From Phallusia fumigata (Eukaryota > Chordata > Ascidiacea > Phlebobranchia > Ascidiidae): 25,983 nucleotides of DNA. Below, in pieces: positions 18,652 to 25,983 of the stretch. The stretch spans positions 1 to 25,983 of the forward strand of contig QXVZ01014369.1 of assembly GCA_008931825.1 (NCBI GenBank), written 5' to 3'. Numbering within the stretch: the first letter of the stretch is position 1; each line of letters opens with the position of its first letter. The notes beneath the pieces are model-generated. The model did no database searches. It was given only the letters and a program-made list of their open reading frames with translations, and was not told the origin of the DNA. The translations under genes were made by a program, and so were the position numbers.

Positions 18652-18723
18652 CTGAAACAAAAACATGTCACAAGCAGAAAAATCCGAAATCACATTGCAA
18701 ACCGATTCCCAAAACATATGACC

Positions 18724-18757
18724 AAGGCGAAACAGTGTGCACCCTGTTTCACCGTCA
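18724..18757. ncRNA. Family c hairpin
   Basis: AAGGCGAAACAG and CTGTTTCACCGT pair at 10 of 12 positions around TGTGCACC. It sits between an h copy and an E copy. Confidence 0.5.
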
Positions 18758-18836
18758 CCAAGAAAAAATAATTAAAACTTAATTGTGAAAATCCCAGGTT
18801 GTCTGATTCGCAGAATACCATTCGGGTTTCGGATAC

Positions 18837-18903
18837 CTCCATTGCTTTTGCTGCTGCACTTCTGCAATCAATCTGGCATTTTAAAATGGCGTTGGACACT
18901 CAT
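18837..18903 (-). ncRNA. Candidate h exon (copy 1)
   Basis: The acceptor is GTTTTTGCAG and the donor is ATGGAG|GTATCC. It starts DECPTPF, like the other h and a exons, but has a stop soon after in that frame. Confidence 0.4.
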
Positions 18904-18991
18904 CTGCAAAAACATCTAACAACACAGCATACAAGTTCTTGCGTTTGACAGTAATTGAGCAGGGACATAAACGAAAAATCAAAACCTTAAC

Positions 18992-19065
18992 CTGTCTGAA
19001 GTCACTGTCCTTTCCAACCACTGTCCTTTTTGTTTCATTCCAATAAATAAGACCACTTTTTGTTT
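18992..19065 (-). ncRNA. Candidate exon 3 (copy 1)
   Basis: A pyrimidine tract ends in TTTCGAAG, and the donor is AGACAG|GTTAAG. The 74 nt are open in the frame ending ...KDSDFRQ|V. That ending resembles ...QDNDFGE|V in the 4.6-kb copy. Family h follows with no clear hairpin between. Confidence 0.4.
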
Positions 19066-19143
19066 CTTCGAAAAAAAAACAGGTGAAGTGCAAAGAATTC
19101 AGCGTCAGATGTAATTTAGGTAATAAAAATTTAAATACGTTTA

Positions 19144-19186
19144 CATGCGAAGACAAAATAAGTGCACGTTAAAATGTCTTCCCATG
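19144..19186. ncRNA. Family f hairpin
   Basis: CATGCGAAGACA and TGTCTTCCCATG flank AATAAGTGCACGTTA. It has the same 43-nt length as the f copies at 4671 and 8713. Confidence 0.55.
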
Positions 19187-19276
19187 CTCGTCCGAAAATC
19201 TAACGAAATATATTACCAGTACATGCATAAATTTGCTTTCCTGTTTTACATTCCTTTTACCGTCAGTTTAAAAAAC

Positions 19277-19338
19277 CAGGCGGGGGTCGAGTAGTCTGCG
19301 GATGGTCTGAAAGCGTTGATCAGAAGTCACACGAAGAC
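19277..19338 (-). ncRNA. Candidate exon 2 (copy 5)
   Basis: The acceptor is GATGTTTTCAG. The donor is weak (CCTG|GTTTTT). It is clearly homologous to 8794-8884 and 12600-12707, but a TGA replaces CGG at codon 4, so the open frame of those copies is broken. Confidence 0.35.
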
Positions 19339-19415
19339 CTGAAAACATCTAACAGCAGGTCTGTGCTTTTCTTTAGTTGTCTAAACTTTCTTAGCTACAA
19401 ATTATACACCGCATC

Positions 19416-19464
19416 GGTCCAGAGGTAAACCAGTGCGCACCCACAGTTTGCTTCTGCACCGACC
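19416..19464. ncRNA. Family c' hairpin
   Basis: GGTCCAGAGGTAAACC pairs with the right arm TTTGCTTCTGCACCGACC around GTGCGCAC. Several G-T pairs and a small bulge are present. Confidence 0.5.
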
Positions 19465-19501
19465 AGACACCGAAGAAGGTCGTTTACAACAATTAAATTA
19501 C

Positions 19502-19590
19502 CTAGCAGTCGCTGGTAAGTCGACTTTCGGCGCCCCACTTCTACAGCGACATCTTCGACACAAGTTGCAAAAGAAAACCGACGCATCTCC
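19502..19590 (-). ncRNA. Candidate exon 1 (copy 2)
   Basis: The donor is CTAG|GTAATT. The 5' limit is approximate. The position equivalent to the ATG in the 9.0- and 12.9-kb copies is GTG here, which weakens any conserved peptide. Confidence 0.4.
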
Positions 19591-19623
19591 ATGACAAAGC
19601 TGTGTGGATACATTTCTTCCGAT

Positions 19624-19735
19624 TTCGACAAATCAAAACGCTTACTCCAAAATCGTCATACAGGAGCGCTCAGGTAAATAGCGATCGAACTGGGCGTCAG
19701 GTGGTGTGATTTGATTGGCGCTTGCCACATCACAT
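19624..19735 (-). promoter_or_regulatory. CCAAT/CRE promoter-like module (copy 2, eroded)
   Basis: AATCAAAACGCTTAC, then a CGTCATACAGGAGCGCTC block, then GTGATTTGATTGGCGCTTG, match the modules at 9.2 and 13.0 kb. The middle portion of the module is deleted. Confidence 0.4.
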
Positions 19736-19739
19736 GCCG

Positions 19740-20129
19740 GAGCTGGATTTTTTTCCTGTTTGAGATACGCGTGTAAAGTAAAAATCTTACTGTCGCCGTT
19801 GGCGTTTTTTGCGTTAACAGTTGCCACATCTAAGAAGCAGTTCGAATATTCCAGTGTTTAAATAAATGAATAGGTATTCAATTTTAGAGCACAAAGTGAT
19901 TAACTGCTACAAAGCAATAATTCAGCAAATTTCAAATTTGGCAAAGAATTCATAAAATAGTAATCAGCACGTAACAACTAACAACTAAATTTTGTAGTGT
20001 AACAATTTGTACGGTTTGTTGCGTGCCTGCGACGCTACAGTTGGATAAACACACTTTGTAACAATTGTTAACGAGTTAAATGATCAACAATAATTTTATT
20101 GGGACAAAGAAGAAAACAAGAGAGCTTAC
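19740..20129. other. Spacer upstream of promoter module copy 2
   Basis: AT-rich and gene-less. It contains remnants shared with 9360-9480 and 13270-13400 (a TTTTGGAGCACAA-like string near 19883), showing that the duplicated segment extends upstream of the CCAAT block. Nothing else is recognised. Confidence 0.5.
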
Positions 20130-20181
20130 CTTAAATCCGACAAACGTCCTGAAATTCGTGAGATCACCGCGACGTTTTTTT
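20130..20181 (-). ncRNA. Candidate exon 0 (copy 1)
   Basis: The acceptor is TTTGTTTTGCAG and the donor is TTTAAG|GTAAGC. One frame is open (KKRRGDLTNFRTFVGFK). Similar donors occur at 9591 and 13452, in each case upstream of a CCAAT module. Confidence 0.4.
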
Positions 20182-20250
20182 CTGCAAAACAAACCGCAAG
20201 CAGTACAAAGAAGTAAGCTACCTAATGCACATTATTTCACTTCCATTTTA

Positions 20251-20340
20251 ATTATTTCTACCATTGCTGGCCATGAACAAACATCAGAGCACACAAAACA
20301 TGCATTGTGATAAATACAACATGCCAAAGCCAAGCCAAGC
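20251..20340. repeat. Half copy of family d (left arm and loop only)
   Basis: ATTTCTACCATTGCTGGCCATGAAC followed by ACATGCATTGTG and ACATGCCAAAG matches the left arm and loop of the d hairpins at 20.8 and 22.5 kb. No complementary right arm is visible. Confidence 0.4.
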
Positions 20341-20466
20341 AGCCATTATGCAGCAAACTGATATATTTTGCCAAGATAATATCCATTTCTGCAAAATAAA
20401 GCGCAGGGAATACTAGAAATTAAACAACATGTGTGACCTATTTGACACAACGTTTAAATGTGCAAA

Positions 20467-20509
20467 CATTCGATAATAGTACAAGTGCACGTTATACTCT
20501 ATCGATATG
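20467..20509. ncRNA. Family f hairpin
   Basis: CATTCGATA and TATCGATATG are complementary arms around AAGTGCACGTT. The stem sequence differs from other f copies, but the GTGCAC centre is retained. Confidence 0.45.
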
Positions 20510-20562
20510 TGCTTCAAATTTGTCAGTAAATACTTCCAGTTGAATGGTTAAGGATAACTTGC

Positions 20563-20628
20563 CTGCACTCGTCGAACTACTTTTAAAAGTAAACTGTCAT
20601 CGGAGCATTCGGAGAAATCATAAAGCAC
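20563..20628 (-). ncRNA. Candidate exon 2 (copy 4), GC-AG donor
   Basis: The acceptor is TTTTGGTTGCAG and the donor is GTGCAG|GCAAGT. The 66 nt are open in phase 0 (VLYDFSECSDDSLLLKV...). It is homologous to the 22.9-kb copy and more distantly to the 8.8- and 12.6-kb exon 2 copies. Confidence 0.45.
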
Positions 20629-20767
20629 CTGCAACCAAAATATCTAACAGCAGAACCGTGTATCTCAAAAGTGTACAAATACGATAAATAAGCTATGCAA
20701 TACATACTAATAAACTTTCATTGTTCGTTCAATTTTGCTTTGGGACTTATGACAGTTAAATCATGCG

Positions 20768-20907
20768 GACACCTCGTATACCGATGCTAACCACGAACAA
20801 CCATCAGAGCAAACACAACATGCAATGTGGGGGAAAAACATGCCAAGGCACCATGTAAAGAAAAGCATTGAGCTAATTGTTCGTACCAGCAGCGGGTCAG
20901 AGGTGTT
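20768..20907. ncRNA. Family d hairpin (right-hand subtype), well paired
   Basis: The left arm, from GACACCTC through CCGATGCTAACCACGAACAA, pairs with the right arm TTGTTCGTACCAGCAGCGGG...GAGGTGTT over roughly 28 bp. Compared with the 16.4-kb copy (ACACTT/AAGTGT), the lower stem is ACACCT/AGGTGT, a compensated change. The loop is about 75 nt with ACATGCAATGTG. Confidence 0.6.
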
Positions 20908-21327
20908 TTACATTTACCCGATCCCGTATTTTAACTACAGCATAATTTAAAGCATTTACAATTATGCTTCTGTCGAGCAGCACCGGACGGTTGGCTACTT
21001 ATGCAGCAATTAAACAACGCAGAATATACATACTATTAACTGTAGAACTTAAATCGGAAGTAAGCTAAGTTTTGGGTTCGTTGATGTCGTTACTAGACTA
21101 CACATTGCCACAATTGTAAAAAACATCAAACATACAAAGGTAATTAACATTAGATCCAACCCACCTCCATGGGTTGAAGAGTTAACTACTTAACTTTAAA
21201 TTGAAGCCTCTGGAGTTCTTTTCGTTTCGTTCTATCGCAGCAGAAATACTTTTCTGCAAAGTAAAGCGCAGACAATGCTGGGAATTGAACATCATATCTT
21301 ATTTGACACAACGTTTAAATGTGTCAA

Positions 21328-21365
21328 CATGTGAAGACAAATCAAGTACGTACTCATTTGTTTGT
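21328..21365. ncRNA. Family f hairpin, apex changed to GTAC
   Basis: ACAAATCAAGTAC and GTACTCATTTGT form a palindrome at the position of the f hairpin. The usual GTGCAC centre is replaced by GTACGTAC, yet symmetry is retained. Confidence 0.4.
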
Positions 21366-21401
21366 AAATATTTTCAGTTAAATTGGGTAACATTTACTTG
21401 C

Positions 21402-21463
21402 CTGCACTCTGTAAAGATTTTTTACTGTTGACTTCGAAGCATTAGGAAGAAGTCACAAAGCAT
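21402..21463 (-). ncRNA. Candidate exon 2 (copy 3), GC-AG donor
   Basis: The donor is GTGCAG|GCAAGT, as at 20.6 and 22.9 kb. The acceptor is changed to TTGTTGCGG, so this copy is probably not spliced efficiently. A stop interrupts the phase-0 frame. Confidence 0.3.
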
Positions 21464-21542
21464 CCGCAACAAAAAGATTCGTGCATTCCGTACATGTAAA
21501 TATGACGTATAGGCTACTTAACACATACAGTTTAATTATATG

Positions 21543-21731
21543 GACACTTCTACCAATGCTGACCACGAAAAACAATCAGAGCACACACAACATGCAATGT
21601 GGGGAAGAAGCATGCCAAAGCACCATGCAAAGAAACACACTGAACTTATTGGAAAATGCAATATGCCGACAAAGCATCATGTAAACACAAGCATCGAGCT
21701 TGTTGTTTGTAGAAGAAGAGCAGAGACGTTC
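21543..21731. ncRNA. Family d hairpin with enlarged loop
   Basis: The left arm GACACTTCTACCAATGCTGACC is conserved. The right arm is eroded and the lower stem is weak. The loop is about 50 nt longer than in sister copies, because a segment with GCACCATGCAAAG / GCATCATGTAAAC is repeated inside it. Confidence 0.4.
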
Positions 21732-22137
21732 ACAATTACCCGAACCTGTATTGTAATTACATGAAAACTTTACGCTTTGGAAATTGTGCTTTGATTGCTA
21801 AGCACTAAACTATTGGCTTTCGTCAACTTCGAACCGTTTGCCAAAGAAGCACAGAGCATGCGGACTATTACCTACAGTACTTAAATATATAGTAGAAAGT
21901 ATGTTATCGTTGATTAAATACACATTACCACAATTGTGAAATAAATGGTCTAAATCACTTCTATTTGTTGGCGAGTTAACTACTGCCGGAAATAAACAAA
22001 AACCAGGCAACTTATCTGAGAATGGAAGCGTTGGGGTACTTCCGTTCCGCTTTATCGCCCATTAGATACTTTTCTGCAAAACAAAGCGCAGGAAATACTA
22101 TATATCAAACACCATACACAACGTTTTAATGTGTCGG

Positions 22138-22183
22138 CATGCGAAGACCTTACACGTGCACGTTACACCCCTTTCCGGGATGT
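22138..22183. ncRNA. Family f hairpin
   Basis: The left arm starts GCATGCGAAGACC and the right arm ends CCCTTTCCGGGATG. They pair imperfectly around ACGTGCACGT. The flanking sequence matches the other f sites. Confidence 0.4.
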
Positions 22184-22229
22184 ACTCAAATCGTTTGTAA
22201 AAATCTCCAAGTGAATTATTGACAATTAC

Positions 22230-22275
22230 CTTTGTTTACAGTTGATTGTCATCGAAGCATTAGAAAAAGCCGCAC
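22230..22275 (-). ncRNA. Candidate exon 2 (copy 2)
   Basis: The acceptor is GTTAGTTGCAG and the donor is CAAAG|GTAATT. The frame used by the first copy meets a stop after about nine codons. It lies between a c' hairpin and an f hairpin, as in other units. Confidence 0.35.
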
Positions 22276-22342
22276 CTGCAACTAACAAATGTGACAGCAG
22301 AGTTGTTTATTTCAAAGGTGTACAAAACACCAATTACAAACT

Positions 22343-22409
22343 ATATTGCGGTATCGAAACAGAGTCAAACTATTGTTCACCCAGTTTACGACTGTACCGG
22401 CACCTGTAT
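22343..22409. ncRNA. Family c' hairpin, degenerate
   Basis: CGGTATCGAAACAGAGTCAAACT and AGTTTACGACTGTACCGGCACC pair over most positions. The apex is GTTCAC instead of GTGCAC. The layout matches the 22967-23043 hairpin, with exon 2 and f-type copies following it. Confidence 0.45.
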
Positions 22410-22515
22410 AAAATACATCTACTTCGTTTACCTTAATAAGCTACTTAATACACGCTATTTAACTTTTATTGTTGAATCAATGTTGCTTTGGGACTTATGA
22501 CAGTTTAATTATGTG

Positions 22516-22648
22516 GACATTTCTGCCGATGCTGACCACAACAACCATCACACACAACATGCAATGTGAAGATGCAACATGCCAAAGCACCATGCAAAGA
22601 CGAGCATTGAAATTATAGTTCGTAGCAGCAGCAGAGCAGAGGTGTTTC
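22516..22648. ncRNA. Family d hairpin (right-hand subtype)
   Basis: The arms are GACATTTCTGCCGATGCTGACC and a right arm ending GCAGAGGTGTTTC. The lower stem pairs with two G-T pairs, and the TGCTG / CAGCAGCAG core is intact. The loop of about 90 nt carries ACATGCAATGTG and ATGCAACATGCC motifs shared with the copies at 20.8 and 21.5 kb. Confidence 0.5.
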
Positions 22649-22807
22649 ACAATTACCAAAGCCTAACTAAGGTACTTAAATCGGTAAGTGTTGGGCCCGT
22701 ATATCATTGTTACCAACAAAACAATGTAACGATAGTGTATCAATCAAACCTACTTCGTGACTTAACGCAGGCAATACTAGGAATTAAACACCATATTTGT
22801 CACGTTC

Positions 22808-22832
22808 GAAGAGAGCAGGTTATACTCTCTTC
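22808..22832. repeat. Family f hairpin, degenerate
   Basis: GAAGAGAG and CTCTCTTC flank a 9-nt spacer. The position and flanks match the f hairpins at 4.7, 8.7 and 19.1 kb, but the GTGCAC apex is lost. Confidence 0.4.
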
Positions 22833-22852
22833 AATCGTCAGTAACAACTTGC

Positions 22853-22899
22853 CTGCAATATGGGTTGTCGTCATGGCATTGGTAGGAGTCGTAAAGCAT
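22853..22899 (-). ncRNA. Candidate exon 2 (copy 1), GC-AG donor
   Basis: The acceptor is CTTTTTGTTGCAG and the donor is TGCAG|GCAAGT, the classic GC-type 5' splice site. Read in phase 0 it gives MLYDSYQCHDDNPYC, which resembles the 20.6-kb copy (VLYDFSECSDD). That similarity could be coding homology or simply shared nucleotide ancestry. Confidence 0.4.
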
Positions 22900-22966
22900 C
22901 TGCAACAAAAAGATCTAGCAGCAGAGTCGTGTATTTCGTAAATGAACAAAACGTTTCATAAATGAT

Positions 22967-23043
22967 TGTATTCCGGTGTCGGCACAGAAGCAAACTAGTG
23001 TGCACCCCAGTTTACGCCTGTGCCGGCACCTACAGGAAATACA
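22967..23043 (-). ncRNA. Family c' hairpin, best preserved
   Basis: This is an imperfect palindrome of about 77 nt. The outer arms TGTATTCC / GGAA-ATACA pair with one bulge. Then comes a 13-bp run GGTGTCGGCACAG / CTGTGCCGGCACC (one G-T), a short internal loop, and AAACT / AGTTT below a GTGCAC-containing apex. It starts about five bases inside the putative intron of exon 1. Length and stem resemble a microRNA precursor, but the apical loop is small and processing is unproven. Confidence 0.6.
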
Positions 23044-23048
23044 CTTAC

Positions 23049-23160
23049 GTCAATTAACTTATCTTGGGCTTGTAGGTCATCATGTCGTGCGGTCCTCGCC
23101 TTGACCAAAGCTACCTTCACCACGCGGAAAAAGAGTGACGCAACGCACGCACCCAAAGCA
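23049..23160 (-). ncRNA. Candidate exon 1 (copy 1), donor at 23049
   Basis: Only the 3' end is well defined: the donor GAC|GTAAGTGT is near-consensus. The 5' limit is approximate, and the segment follows the CCAAT module. Short open frames exist, but the frame used by other exon 1 copies is not kept. The intron begins with a long hairpin only about five bases after the donor. Confidence 0.4.
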
Positions 23161-23176
23161 AGCCGCGTACATTTTT

Positions 23177-23440
23177 TCTTTTTTTCGACCAATCAAAACG
23201 CTCCGTTTTGAAACGTCACGGAGGCGCTCTTCAACTGTCCAACAGGCTTAAACCACGCGGCGCAAAAGAGGAGTGACACGTGTTACGCGCGAGAGCAGGT
23301 TGCGTCCTTTTTTTCTCATTTTCGTGCAATTAAAACGCTGCTTTTCGAAAGGTCACAGAGGCGCTTACGAACTGACCAATAACACTATAGTTGCACCAAT
23401 CAGTGATTAACCTCTGGCGCAGTTTATTTGACTGCGGGAG
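23177..23440 (-). promoter_or_regulatory. CCAAT/CRE promoter-like module, internally duplicated (copy 1)
   Basis: Two tandem versions of the same block are present. Each has (CC)AATcAAAACGCT followed by a GTCAC and GAGGCGCT element (23189-23230 and 23328-23368). CCAAT boxes lie at 23189, 23376 and 23396. ACGTCAC (CRE-like) sits about 15 bp past the first CCAAT. Related blocks recur at 19.6, 13.0 and 9.2 kb, each just upstream (on the minus strand) of an exon 1 copy, which suggests minus-strand promoters. CCAAT is bound by NF-Y and ACGTCA-type sites by CREB/ATF factors. Promoter activity here is inferred. Confidence 0.45.
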
Positions 23441-23784
23441 GCAAGGGGAACTGAAATGATTATGCAAACGGTAAAACGACGTGTTGTTGTGACCTAGTTA
23501 CAGCTTGCAACATCCCTGTACTTGCCAAAAGCTGCAAAGTGTTTTGGACATTTAAAACAAACTCTTTTAACCACCATGGAATCGCTTTTAACATGTTCTC
23601 AAGAACGATTTTTCGTAGCGTTCGCTGACTACAATCCTACAATACCTAATTCCAATTTACACCTGACACTTCTTTAAAATCGTAATGCAAAAATGCATGT
23701 TAATACGAACATCGTGCCTAACATATGTCTGACGTTTTCATTACGCTATGAAGAAACGAGACTGTAAAATTTATGCATGTGAAA

Positions 23785-23790
23785 TTTATT
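23785..23790 (-). terminator. Candidate polyadenylation signal of the EGF gene
   Basis: A canonical AATAAA lies on the minus strand about 265 nt past the TAA of the last EGF exon. It is a reasonable 3' UTR end, placing the gene end just above the hairpin array. No transcript supports it. Confidence 0.4.
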
Positions 23791-24052
23791 GGTTGATATG
23801 TGGGTGAAATGATTGGTGTGTTACACAAATGATTGTATGATGCATGCTTGGTTATTGACCCTAATGATTGTTTTCAAACAAATCAAGGCATTTTAACAGT
23901 TTTAGCATTGACATATTAGCCAAAGCATTGTCGAACGGACACGGCCGTTGTTAACAAATCATGAATTTTTTTGTTGTGATAAAAAATGTTAATCAGAATG
24001 CATATGGATAAAACTGATTTCGGTATTTTCAAGAAGTCTTTCGCCAGCTATT

Positions 24053-24704
<652 letters not shown>

Positions 24705-24824
24705 CTAGACAGTTTGTAGCAAAACCGTCGAATCCCTCCTTACAGACACAGGAATATTCGCCAATGTGGTCAACGCATTCGGTGTATTCGGGACAATCGT
24801 GGGCTCCCTCACACTCGTTTACAT
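24705..24824 (-). CDS. Calcium-binding EGF-like module exon
   Basis: This is another exactly 120-nt, phase 1-1 exon, with acceptor TTGTATTCAG and donor CTAG|GTATTTC. The encoded domain starts DVNECEGAHDC, continues TECVDHIGEYSCVC and ends FDGFATNC. All six cysteines and the Ca-binding D-x-N-E residues are present. The consensus Asn before the aromatic residue is replaced by Asp (CVDHIGEY). It is separated from the next upstream EGF exon by about 615 nt of intron. Confidence 0.9.
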
Positions 24825-25439
24825 CTGAATACAAATTTACAAGGTTAACCAAACAGTTATACCATTTACCACAATAACATAGGTTCCATCTCATTTAAAA
24901 GTGTAAGCCAGGTTAATAAAGGGGACACGTTTTTGCTGGTGAAAAAAAATGTTGAATCTTTAGACGAGTAAATATTGAAATATAAGTAATAACGCTGACC
25001 TAATGGTATTAGCAGCAGTGTTTATAATTCTATACCCTGGTCACAAGTCAGGTACGCTAGTTTGTAATTGATCCCTCTATTGTAGTTCTTCACGAATTAA
25101 TAGTTCACAAATTTATTTTTATTTTTACAGAAATCACCAAAAAGATTGATTAGAGACCGACGTCTAAAACACGTCGATTACCGAAACCTCAGGTGTCTGA
25201 GATACTTCTAGCACAACAAAGAACAAATTTCAACTTTTATGAGCTTCTTTTTTGTGTTTTTATGTGAGCCGAAAAGAGTTTACACCACTAGGCATCACCA
25301 CATTTGTCACCAGCCATTTGCGACAAATATTTAAAAGGCCCCACCAGTGTCGTAATCAGCTAACTTGTAACTTTTAAAATTTACTTTAAATTGTCGTCTA
25401 GAGTCTAAAAAACGAAACACATTCGCGAAATACACTTAC

Positions 25440-25559
25440 TGGAGCAATTAAAACCATCTCCCGTGTAACCCGTGATGCAGATACACCTGTAACTTCCTAT
25501 GGTGTTTTCACAATAAGCCTGTCTGTTGCACTCTACGGCTCCAAGGCACTCATCCACAT
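25440..25559 (-). CDS. Calcium-binding EGF-like module exon
   Basis: The exon is exactly 120 nt and phase 1-1. The acceptor is GGTGTTTAG and the donor is CTCCA|GTAAGTG. It encodes one complete calcium-binding EGF domain: DVDEC at the start (the Ca-binding D-x-D/N-E signature), then AYCENTIGSY (the N and aromatic positions of the hydroxylation/Ca-binding consensus), CICITGYTGDGF and a final cysteine. Symmetric phase-1 exons are typical of shuffled extracellular modules. It follows the 25872-25983 exon after a 312-nt intron. Confidence 0.9.
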
Positions 25560-25871
25560 CTAAACACCGCTTACATTATGTAAGTCAAACGAGGTAAAAT
25601 ACTCATGCTGTATAGAGAATAAACAGTTTTGGTAGCCCACAAAAACCTATGCTGGTGAAATACGATTATTTTGTCACAAGGTGTTTATTTGTGTGGAAAA
25701 TTGAGGTTATGAAGCTCTGAAACGCAATAATCAAGGTAATGTTTGAGACATCGCAAAATATTTTATTAAATCCAATCTACCAAACAAGCCACAATGCATT
25801 GATGCGTTCATGCTGCCGCACTAACTATACAAACCATATCCGTTGGGAAGAAATTTCAAGTTTTGTCTTAC

Positions 25872-25983
25872 CTTCTTCACAACAATTTCCAGTCCACCCA
25901 TCTGTGCATTCACATTCAGTGTCACCGAAAACACCGCCATTGAGACAGAAAGCGTCGCATCCTCTTTCCTCTACCATGTCATC
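25872..25983 (-). CDS. EGF-like module exon (5'-most visible), partial
   Basis: Minus-strand reading gives a six-cysteine EGF-like module of the non-calcium type, with a CDAFCLNGG stretch followed by ECECTDGWTGNCC. The exon runs off the right edge, so its acceptor is not seen. It ends in a clean donor (GAAG|GTAAGAC, phase 1). EGF modules of this kind occur in secreted or membrane extracellular proteins and mediate protein-protein contacts. It is the upstream neighbour of three further EGF exons that share donor phase 1, so all four are read as one gene. The specific gene cannot be named from EGF modules alone. Confidence 0.85.

Noticed and set aside
914..22648. CRISPR-like or integron-like arrays, suggested by regularly repeated palindromes
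   Set aside because: The setting is a spliced eukaryotic gene context. Spacing is irregular and repeats belong to several families, with no cas or integrase genes.
22579..22941. 120-codon plus-strand open frame
   Set aside because: It runs through a d hairpin, an f hairpin and an exon 2 copy. No domain is recognisable and the frame is not kept in sister copies.
4671..23043. Assigning the transcribed strand of hairpins from G-T versus A-C pairs
   Set aside because: Counting by hand across the c and c' copies gave roughly equal numbers for both strands, so strand was inferred from splice signals only.

Overview
The window looks like an AT-rich metazoan genomic segment with short introns and one unresolved base (N at 2328). 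A tunicate such as Ciona is my best guess, from the base composition, the intron sizes and the compact phase-1 EGF exons. That guess is weak, because no gene here is diagnostic.

Right edge (about 23.8-26.0 kb, minus strand): the 3' end of a multi-exon gene for an extracellular or cell-surface EGF-repeat protein. Four EGF-module exons are visible. Two of them are exactly 120 nt and phase 1-1. The last one runs into an in-frame stop, and a candidate AATAAA lies at 23785-23790.

Everything to the left (about 0-23.5 kb) is one large, decayed tandem array with no convincing protein-coding gene. The same short segments recur in a fixed order. Most have acceptor and donor splice signals on the minus strand (families called here exon 0, exon 1, exon 2, exon 3, h, B, E and a). 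Between successive segments lies an inverted-repeat hairpin, usually one per inter-exon gap. There are five hairpin families: b, c and c' (stems around a GTGCAC apex), f (another stem around GTGCAC), and d (about 28-bp arms around a loop of roughly 75-90 nt). Reading down the minus strand, the usual order is exon 1 - c' - exon 2 - f - exon 3, then repeated B - c - E - a - d - h - b blocks. Four CCAAT/CRE-containing modules at about 23.2-23.4, 19.6, 13.0 and 9.2 kb sit just upstream of the exon 1 copies and look like duplicated promoters.

The lower stem of family d changes its sequence between copies while keeping complementarity (ACAATT/AATTGT, ACACTT/AAGTGT, ACACCT/AGGTGT). That pattern points to selection on a folded RNA. 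My reading, which is inference, is that the array is a spliced and largely non-coding host locus that carries one hairpin RNA per intron: a tandemly amplified microRNA-like or other structured small-RNA cluster. The exon copies often have open frames, but the frame is not conserved between copies, so a decayed protein family remains possible.

Interleaved with the array are blocks of a degenerate tandem repeat (family e, GGGGCTAGTGGGGTAACC-type, unit roughly 110-130 bp), two related tRNA-derived (SINE-like) sequences at 9.75 and 13.65 kb, and a local tandem duplication at 11.3-11.5 kb. Exon coordinates in the array are read from splice consensus by eye and are not supported by transcripts.
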